This document shows positions 6,910 through 12,046 of a DNA stretch of 12,046 nucleotides, piece after piece (positions within the stretch are counted from its first letter, which is position 1; the number at the start of each line of letters is the position of its first letter). Source of the stretch: Bacillota bacterium (GTDB taxonomy: Bacteria; Bacillota; Clostridia; Lachnospirales; Lachnospiraceae). Location of the stretch: positions 1 through 12,046 of the forward strand of contig JAEWPN010000225.1 in assembly GCA_023399455.1 (NCBI GenBank), in the 5' to 3' direction. The notes under the pieces are model-generated. The model did no database searches. It saw only the letters and a program-made list of their open reading frames with translations, and had not been told where the DNA came from. The translations under genes were made by a program, and so were the position numbers.

Positions 6910-8007
6910 TTATCCTTGCATTATCTTTTCCAAATAATTTTTCCATGCCCGGTTTATGATTTCCGGATTGAATTCTTCTTTCACTTTTGAAGCATTTCTG
7001 CCCATTTTTTTTGCATAATCCATGTTATCTAATAGTTTTTGCAAGTTTTCCGCCAATTCCTTCCAGTCACCCGGAGCGATTAACAGACCGTTTTCCCCAT
7101 GGACAATCAACTCTCTAGGGCCGCCCGGCGCGCAGTCCGTAGAAATAACAGGTATTCCCAAAGCCATAGCCTCCAAAAGAGTATTGGGCATCCCCTCGGA
7201 ATAAGAGGATAGTACGAATATCGATGCCTTATAAATGGCATCCTCTACATTAGATATGGCTCCCGGCAGCTTAATCCGTTCCGAAAGTCCCAAATCTCCG
7301 GCATATTCTGTCAGCCTCTGCCGCAGCTGTCCTTCGCCGTATATGATGAGCTTATAGTCCGGATATCTGTCTGCAATTTCTGCAAATGCCCTGATAATCA
7401 TTTCATGGTTCTTGTTGGCATCCACCCGTCCCACCGCTACGATCTGTTTCTCTCGCTCTCCTTCATAGCCTTCCTTTATAAATGCACGATTAAGAGAGTT
7501 TTTAAGTATAATTGCCTTTTTGTTCACCGCTTTTGGAAAAAACGAAAGGCAGCTTTTTGTCTGCAGGACAATGCCGTCTGCCAGTCGAAAGACGTATCTT
7601 GCTGCCAGTCTAAGTCCGCGAGAGTAATATTCCAGCTCCGGCTCGCCCCGTACCGACACTACCACCGGTATGTGCAGAAAGCGGGAAGTCAGTATCGCCA
7701 TAATATTATTCTTGCCGATAAAGGATAAAATCAGGTCGGGCTTTTCCTGTTTCCATATGCCTCGAAGCTTCCTAAAGCGCCCGCAGAAATTGGCCGCCCT
7801 GCCCTTTCGTATTTCCTCTCCGTCGATATCCGACAGAACCCTGCTTATACCGTCGCTTACCGGATATTCGTTCTCCGAACGGTACTGGGTCACGATAGTT
7901 ACTCGGTATCCCTGTGCATAAAAGTATTCGGCAAGATTGACTAACACTCTTTCGGAGCCGCCTTTATTCAAAGAACTTATAAATAGAGCCAGGTGTTTCT
8001 TATCCAA
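6910..8007 (-). CDS. GT4 (GT-B fold) glycosyltransferase, TTG start
   Basis: A 365-residue retaining glycosyltransferase of family GT4, expected on the cytoplasmic side. The N-terminal Rossmann domain holds LNKGGSERVLVNLAEY, the acceptor-side glycine loop. The C-terminal domain begins near IVAVGRVDANKNH and carries the donor-binding EX7E motif (Glu271 and Glu279 in EGMPNTLLEAMALG), then STDCAPGGPRELI. Length and motifs are complete. The only usable start in frame is a TTG at 8007-8005, with AAAGGA eight bases upstream; the reading frame closes 24 bases before it. A nearby ATG at 8015-8013 is out of frame. It lies 67 bases after the AsnB copy 2 stop. It is related to, but clearly diverged from, the GT4 at 10848-11978. 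The sugar is unknown. Confidence 0.9.
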   Translation of the reverse strand: MDKKHLALFISSLNKGGSERVLVNLAEYFYAQGYRVTIVTQYRSENEYPVSDGISRVLSDIDGEEIRKGRAANFCGRFRKLRGIWKQEKPDLILSFIGKNNIMAILTSRFLHIPVVVSVRGEPELEYYSRGLRLAARYVFRLADGIVLQTKSCLSFFPKAVNKKAIILKNSLNRAFIKEGYEGEREKQIVAVGRVDANKNHEMIIRAFAEIADRYPDYKLIIYGEGQLRQRLTEYAGDLGLSERIKLPGAISNVEDAIYKASIFVLSSYSEGMPNTLLEAMALGIPVISTDCAPGGPRELIVHGENGLLIAPGDWKELAENLQKLLDNMDYAKKMGRNASKVKEEFNPEIINRAWKNYLEKIMQG

Positions 8008-8015
8008 AAAACCAT

Positions 8016-8021
8016 TCCTTT
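8016..8021 (-). promoter_or_regulatory. Ribosome binding site for the TTG-started GT4
   Basis: AAAGGA ends eight bases before the TTG at 8007. This good spacing, and the lack of any other in-frame start after the upstream stop, supports initiation at TTG. Confidence 0.5.
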
Positions 8022-8074
8022 CTTTATCTTACGGGCTAAACGCCCCTCCTCATCGAAAAGCAGTGCCCTCATTT

Positions 8075-9979
8075 TCAGCTAAAATAGTATTGGTACCACT
8101 GCTCAAATATAAAGAAGGACCATGAAAGCTTGGAATAATTAGCACCGGTAGCGGGACCTCCGTCGCCTGTCTTAATATACTCCCGAATCATATTGGATAC
8201 ATAAGCCGAATCAAAGATTCCCTGCTTTTCCAAGTAATCCTTTTCGCTGTAGGAAAGGAGCTGCTCCTTCAAAGGACCTCTCAGCCACTTGTCGAGAGGC
8301 ACTCCAAAGCCCACCTTCGGCCTGTCCAAAAGCTCCTTCGGTATATAGTCATACGCAATATCCTTCAAAATATGTTTTTTATCCCCTTTATAAAACTTAT
8401 ACTCATGGGGAATCCTATAAGAATATTCCATAACATCTCTATCGAGAATGGGACATCTGGCCTCAAGAGAATACTTCATGGAAGCTCTGTCCACCTTACA
8501 GAGAATATCTCCCGGAAGGTAAGTGTCCATATCTAAAAGCATCCGGCGAATCTGCCATTTACGTTCTCCATATTTGCTTTCTATCTCATAATGGCAGGGA
8601 AGTTCGCTGCCATCGTTCTTTACCATTGCGCCTGCGCGCACGATATAATTGCTGGCACCGAATTGCGTCTTCGTCTCTTTATTCCTGTTCTCCGCAATAA
8701 CGCGCACACGAAAAGGGAGCTTCCTTGAAAGTCCCGCCTGCTTTATGAGGGGAAGACCACAAATTCCATGTACCGCTGCTCCGGCCATATCCAGCATCTG
8801 CGCCTGAGCCACATTTTCATAGATATTATAGCCGCAGAAAAATTCATCGCCTCCGTCACCGGAAAGCGCCACAGTCACGTGCTCCCTTGCCAGAGCAGAA
8901 ACGAGCATAGATGGTATCTGGGAACTGTCGGCAAAGGGCTCATCATAATACTTCGGTATGCTCTCCACGAGGTCGAACATCTGCTTTTCATCGATATACA
9001 GCTCCGTATGGTTTGTCCCGAGATAATCCGCCACTTCTTTCGCATACTTGGCCTCATTATATTTTTCCTCCTGAAAGCCGATGGAAAAGGTCTTAACGGG
9101 TTCCGAAGAATGCTCCTGCGCCATAGCTGTAATCAAAGAGGAATCATAGCCACCGCTCAAAAAGGAACCAAGCGGAACATCCGCTATCATCCGGGAGGCG
9201 GTGGCTTTTTTTAAGAGCCCCTTCAACTCCCCTTTGGCCTGCGCATAATCCGTAACCATATGCTGCCTTTGCTTAGCGTATATATCTTTGATATCCCAAT
9301 ACTTCCATGTTTCTTTCGTAAGGGCACGAGATTCACTATTCACAGAAATCTTCAGTATGGCCCCCGGTTCCAGCTTGTATACATTTTCAAAAATCGTCTC
9401 CGGCGCATTGATATACTGCTGATACAAATAGCGGGAAATGACTTCTTTTTTTATCTTCTTTTCAAAACCCGGAAAGGACATGATCGGCTTCAGCTCCGAA
9501 GCGAAAACAAATTCAGCGCCATTCTCCATATAGTACATGGGCTTCTTTCCGATACAATCCCGCATCAGGTACAGTTCCCCTTTCTCCCTATCGAATAAGG
9601 CGATGGCGAACATACCACTAAAAAAGTCCACACAGCTTATTCCCCATTTCAAATATGCGGCGATAATTATCTCCGTATCACAAGTGGAACAAAACGAATA
9701 AGCGGACAACTTCTCTCTCAGCTCATGAAAATTATAAATTTCACCGTTAAACACCACGCTGATACGCCCGTTGTCCGAGTGCATCGGCTGATGTCCTAAG
9801 GCAGACAAATCCTGTATGGAGAGCCTACGCTGGGCCAGTCCTACGCTATAGCCGTCTTTCAGCCCATAGATTTCTTCTCCGCTGTCGTTAGGGCCTCTAT
9901 GATACATTGTGTCATTCATTTCCTTTAGTTGTGCCAGTTTTATATCCTGCCTCGACACAAATCCGCATATACCGCACAT
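8075..9979 (-). CDS. asnB: AsnB-type glutamine-dependent amidotransferase, copy 2 (634 aa)
   Basis: A second class II asparagine-synthetase family protein. Cys2 of MCGICGF is the glutaminase nucleophile, followed by YHRGPNDSG, VFNGEIYN, STCDTE and RDCIGKKPMYY at 140-150. The synthetase domain has the standard SGGYDSS loop at 275-281, ALSGDGGDEFFCGY and DRPKVGFGVPLDKWL near the C-terminus. Both half-reactions look possible. It aligns with copy 1 along its length but differs at a large fraction of positions, so the pair is not a recent duplication. As for copy 1, an amide-forming role on a glycan precursor is inferred from context, with asparagine synthesis as the alternative. The start is well supported: AGGAGG lies seven bases before the ATG. 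The gene starts 22 bases after the deacetylase-like gene. Confidence 0.9.
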   Translation of the reverse strand: MCGICGFVSRQDIKLAQLKEMNDTMYHRGPNDSGEEIYGLKDGYSVGLAQRRLSIQDLSALGHQPMHSDNGRISVVFNGEIYNFHELREKLSAYSFCSTCDTEIIIAAYLKWGISCVDFFSGMFAIALFDREKGELYLMRDCIGKKPMYYMENGAEFVFASELKPIMSFPGFEKKIKKEVISRYLYQQYINAPETIFENVYKLEPGAILKISVNSESRALTKETWKYWDIKDIYAKQRQHMVTDYAQAKGELKGLLKKATASRMIADVPLGSFLSGGYDSSLITAMAQEHSSEPVKTFSIGFQEEKYNEAKYAKEVADYLGTNHTELYIDEKQMFDLVESIPKYYDEPFADSSQIPSMLVSALAREHVTVALSGDGGDEFFCGYNIYENVAQAQMLDMAGAAVHGICGLPLIKQAGLSRKLPFRVRVIAENRNKETKTQFGASNYIVRAGAMVKNDGSELPCHYEIESKYGERKWQIRRMLLDMDTYLPGDILCKVDRASMKYSLEARCPILDRDVMEYSYRIPHEYKFYKGDKKHILKDIAYDYIPKELLDRPKVGFGVPLDKWLRGPLKEQLLSYSEKDYLEKQGIFDSAYVSNMIREYIKTGDGGPATGANYSKLSWSFFIFEQWYQYYFS

Positions 9980-10001
9980 TCCGGTACCTCCTGCCGTGTT
10001 C

Positions 10002-10757
10002 TTATCTACTAGCTTCTAAAAAACTATCCTTATATTCCGCGAAATCTTTGCACTCTCTGTCGATGCTATCGATGAGTTCTATATATTTTTCGCGTACTAA
10101 CGTCTTGTAATTTTCATAATTGTCATATCCTTTTCTCGTCCAGGCGAAAGGATGTGTCAAAATCTGCACTTTGTCATATCCTAAGATATTCTTTTCGTCG
10201 GGATAGCCGTATCTCCATATATGGTTGGCATCAGACATATATTTTACTCCGAGCTTGGAATCCTCCGTTACATTTTCCGCAAAAGTAAAGAAGTTATCCT
10301 GATATGCGTTGATAATACCGGGAAGTTTAATATTTTCAGCCAAAATTGCCGGTGAAGGTCTATGAACTGAGAACTGGGATATTTCAAAGCCCAGCATCTC
10401 ACTTAGCATGTGCATCTCCTTTACAATCTGTCTGCGAACCTCCTTCATATCCGTCATTCCGTTCAACGCGAAATGAAGGCCGATATTCTGTCCTCTTTCA
10501 TGCATATCGCATATCATATCCCTGTTTTTTCTGGACAGCAGATTATAGGAATTATTCGTCCACTGGAAAAAGAAGGTGGAGGTGAAATCCATGGAGGATT
10601 CCACTTTCGCCAAATCGTACGCTCTCTCTACGCTGTATTCCACGTCATGGCGCATAATAATAAACTTATCCCTGTAAAGGGCCTCCTCATAATCCGCCTG
10701 CAAGCCAGTGGACTTAATAATTCTTATAATCTCCTTGTAATCATCGAATGAAAACAT
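10002..10757 (-). CDS. NodB/CE4-like polysaccharide deacetylase-family protein, atypical and cytosolic
   Basis: A 251-residue protein with the scattered motifs of a distant carbohydrate esterase 4 family. RHDVE at 36-40 would supply the catalytic or metal-binding Asp38, GLHF at 93-96 gives His95, SVHRP at 130-134 gives His132, YMSDANHIWRYG at 173-184 resembles the conserved SD-x-WR block, and HPFAW at 202-206 gives His202. The canonical CE4 HSxxH zinc pair is not visible, so metal binding must differ if it occurs. There is no signal peptide or membrane helix. It should therefore act inside the cell, perhaps removing an N-acetyl group from a sugar nucleotide or lipid-linked intermediate. The ATG has AAGGAG seven bases upstream. 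Similar proteins occur in O-antigen and capsule loci, usually unstudied. The fold call is moderately sure; the reaction is inference. Confidence 0.72.
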   Translation of the reverse strand: MFSFDDYKEIIRIIKSTGLQADYEEALYRDKFIIMRHDVEYSVERAYDLAKVESSMDFTSTFFFQWTNNSYNLLSRKNRDMICDMHERGQNIGLHFALNGMTDMKEVRRQIVKEMHMLSEMLGFEISQFSVHRPSPAILAENIKLPGIINAYQDNFFTFAENVTEDSKLGVKYMSDANHIWRYGYPDEKNILGYDKVQILTHPFAWTRKGYDNYENYKTLVREKYIELIDSIDRECKDFAEYKDSFLEASR

Positions 10758-10810
10758 TTTTCTGCTCCTTTATCAATTACTTCGGCAGTTAAATACCGAA
10801 TTCTAAAATT

Positions 10811-10841
10811 TTAAAAGTAATCTTACTGCTTCTACTTTTAA
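10811..10841 (-). repeat. 9-bp inverted repeat between the first GT4 and the deacetylase-like gene
   Basis: TTAAAAGTA and TACTTTTAA are perfect reverse complements separated by 13 bases, seven bases after the GT4 stop codon. The stem is AT-rich and has no long T run after it, so it would be at best a weak terminator or a processing site. An AT-rich 90-base gap follows, ending in the AAGGAG site of the next gene. Confidence 0.5.
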
Positions 10842-10847
10842 TATGCT

Positions 10848-11978
10848 TTACCGCTTATTTTTACTGCAAATTTCCTCAATATAATCCCGCCATTGCTCAT
10901 ATATCGCCTTGGAATTGGCGATTTCACAAATCTTTCTTGCGTTATCTCCCAACTCCTCCGCATATTCCGGATTCTCGATCAGCTTGTTAATTCCCTCCTC
11001 TAACGCCTTCTGGTCCTTAACTTCGATCAGCAGACCATTTACCCCGTTTTCCATTACAGTGCGCGGGCCGCCGCAGGGACAATCGGTAGCAACGATGGGA
11101 AGTCCTAATGCCATCGCTTCTAACAGCGCATTGGGCAGTCCCTCCCAATCGGAGGAAAAAGCGTATAAAGCCGCGTCGGTCAAGTCCTTCTCCAAGGAAT
11201 CGCTTCGGCCCATCAGCTTTATATAATCTCCGGCATGATTTTCTTCGATAATGCCCTCAAGAATTTCCTTCGTGCCGTCGAAGGAATCCGGGCCGTATAT
11301 CTTGAGCGTATAATCGGGATGCTTCTTATGGACCTGGATAAATGCCTGAAGCAGCATCGGCTGATTTTTAAAATCTACCAGCCGTCCCGACTGCACCACG
11401 TCTTTCGTACGGCTTATGGGTTTCGGAACACCAATATATTTATCGTGCAGCGGATTCAATATGATCCGCGATTTTTTTTGTAAAAAAGGAGCAAAAAACT
11501 CCCGCTGGCCCTCCGTTTGGAACACACATCCAGCCGCTCTCGGAAACAGAAGCGGTATTTGCAGCTTGTCCGAGACAGCATCATAATGCCCCACCGGATC
11601 GGTCCGAATGGATATGATGACAGGTACCCTCGTAAAAAAGGAGGCCATCAGCGCCCTATAGTTCGCTCTTTGAGCAAAGGCTATGAGAACGTCAGGCTTT
11701 TCTTTCTTCATAAAGGCTCTCAGGTGGAAAATCCTTAAAAAAAACTGCATCACCCGCGATTTCTTCTCATCTTCTATATTCAGTCCTACATGGACCCGTC
11801 TTATCCTCTCATCTATCTGAAATTCATTTTCTCCATACCACTGTGTGGCAATGAGCACCTCGTATCCTTCTTTCGCAAATTGATTCGCCAAATTGGACAC
11901 TACCCTCTCGGCTCCCCCTTGCTCCAGACAGTTTAAGTGAAACGCTATTTTTCGCTTTTCCAATACTTCATACCTCAT
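10848..11978 (-). CDS. GT4 (GT-B fold) glycosyltransferase, first gene in the window
   Basis: A 376-residue GT4 glycosyltransferase. LEQGGAERVVSNLANQFA near 18-35 is the N-terminal glycine loop. The second Rossmann domain starts near VVQSGRLVDFKNQP. The donor-binding EX7E motif is Glu279 and Glu287 in EGLPNALLEAMALG, followed by ATDCPCGGPRTVM. It is complete and has no membrane segment, so it is expected at the inner face of the membrane on a lipid-linked acceptor. The ATG at 11978 has GCGAGG a few bases upstream, a moderate ribosome site. A TTG at 11963 with AGG upstream is an alternative that would drop five residues. Upstream lie a hairpin and a tandem AT-rich repeat. The sugar is not readable from sequence. 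Confidence 0.9.
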   Translation of the reverse strand: MRYEVLEKRKIAFHLNCLEQGGAERVVSNLANQFAKEGYEVLIATQWYGENEFQIDERIRRVHVGLNIEDEKKSRVMQFFLRIFHLRAFMKKEKPDVLIAFAQRANYRALMASFFTRVPVIISIRTDPVGHYDAVSDKLQIPLLFPRAAGCVFQTEGQREFFAPFLQKKSRIILNPLHDKYIGVPKPISRTKDVVQSGRLVDFKNQPMLLQAFIQVHKKHPDYTLKIYGPDSFDGTKEILEGIIEENHAGDYIKLMGRSDSLEKDLTDAALYAFSSDWEGLPNALLEAMALGLPIVATDCPCGGPRTVMENGVNGLLIEVKDQKALEEGINKLIENPEYAEELGDNARKICEIANSKAIYEQWRDYIEEICSKNKR

Positions 11979-11988
11979 ACAGCCTCGC

Positions 11989-12014
11989 TTCGCAGGACCA
12001 AAAGCTCCTGCGAA
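11989..12014 (-). repeat. 9-bp hairpin in the leader of the first GT4
   Basis: TTCGCAGGA and TCCTGCGAA pair perfectly around an eight-base loop, 10 bases before the ATG at 11978. There is no T run after it. It lies between the AT-rich repeat at 12020-12043 and the ribosome site, so it could be a leader hairpin or the tail of a terminator from an upstream gene outside the window. Confidence 0.5.
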
Positions 12015-12019
12015 TTCGT

Positions 12020-12043
12020 ACTTATAATACTACCTATAATACT
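12020..12043 (-). repeat. Tandem 12-base repeat with -10-like sequence
   Basis: Two adjacent copies on the minus strand, AGTATTATAGGT and AGTATTATAAGT, match at 11 of 12 bases. Each holds a TATTAT element similar to a -10 box, so this may be a promoter or a regulator-binding direct repeat ahead of the first GT4. The window ends three bases beyond it, so no -35 can be judged. Confidence 0.4.
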
Positions 12044-12046
12044 TCC

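Noticed and set aside
8033..8045. GGGC-TAAAC-GCCC small hairpin between AsnB copy 2 and the second GT4
   Set aside because: A four-bp stem with no T run is too small to call a terminator.
7977..8071. Short minus-strand frame of about 31 codons starting right after the AsnB copy 2 stop (MRALLFDEEGRLARKIKKG...)
   Set aside because: It overlaps the GT4 start in another frame, has no ribosome site of its own and no family resemblance; probably chance.
8768..9214. Plus-strand frame of 148 codons opposite AsnB copy 2
   Set aside because: Antisense to strongly conserved AsnB motifs, with no domain.
8075..9979. RDCIG instead of RDRxG in the glutaminase domain of AsnB copy 2
   Set aside because: The third position varies widely in the family (Arg, Pro, His), so it is not a sign of lost activity.

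Overview
The window reads as an interior piece of a surface-glycan (capsule, exopolysaccharide or lipid-linked oligosaccharide) biosynthesis locus from a Gram-positive Clostridia-type bacterium, most likely a gut Lachnospiraceae relative. This rests on moderate GC, strong AGGAG-type ribosome binding sites, and the protein style (PglK-like ABC flippase, GT11, paired AsnB proteins, DUF5672-like start). The genus cannot be fixed from the sequence alone.

Every gene lies on the minus strand, so transcription runs from high to low coordinates. In order: GT4 glycosyltransferase (11978-10848), NodB/CE4-like deacetylase-family protein (10757-10002), AsnB-type amidotransferase (9979-8075), second GT4 (8007-6910), membrane-anchored SGNH-like protein (6773-5685), second AsnB-type amidotransferase (5671-3797), GT11 alpha-1,2-fucosyltransferase-like protein (3781-2858), GT2 glycosyltransferase (2895-1870), PglK-like ABC flippase (1851-109), and the first 27 codons of one more gene that runs off the left edge (83-1). 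Spacing is mostly 3-30 bases or a short overlap. The longer gaps (about 67, 90 and 136 bases) lie before the second GT4, the deacetylase-like gene and the SGNH-like gene. The last two of these gaps, and the 68-base right edge, hold perfect inverted repeats and possible leader signals. No stretch over 300 bases lacks a gene. No tRNA, rRNA, CRISPR array, insertion sequence or phage gene was seen.

A working model follows. Four cytoplasmic glycosyltransferases (two GT4, one GT2, one GT11) build an oligosaccharide on a lipid carrier. The fucosyltransferase would add an alpha-1,2-linked deoxyhexose. One or both AsnB-like enzymes would amidate a carboxyl group, for example a uronic acid to a uronamide. 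The deacetylase-like protein would act inside the cell on a sugar or intermediate. The ABC protein would flip the lipid-linked product, and the SGNH-like protein would act outside on the exported glycan. The initiating phosphoglycosyltransferase, polymerase and sugar-nucleotide genes are not in the window and presumably lie beyond its ends.

The points most worth a second look are the two diverged AsnB proteins in one operon, the atypical cytosolic deacetylase-like protein, the SGNH-like protein with no visible acyl-transfer partner, and the 11-bp perfect hairpin directly upstream of that gene.
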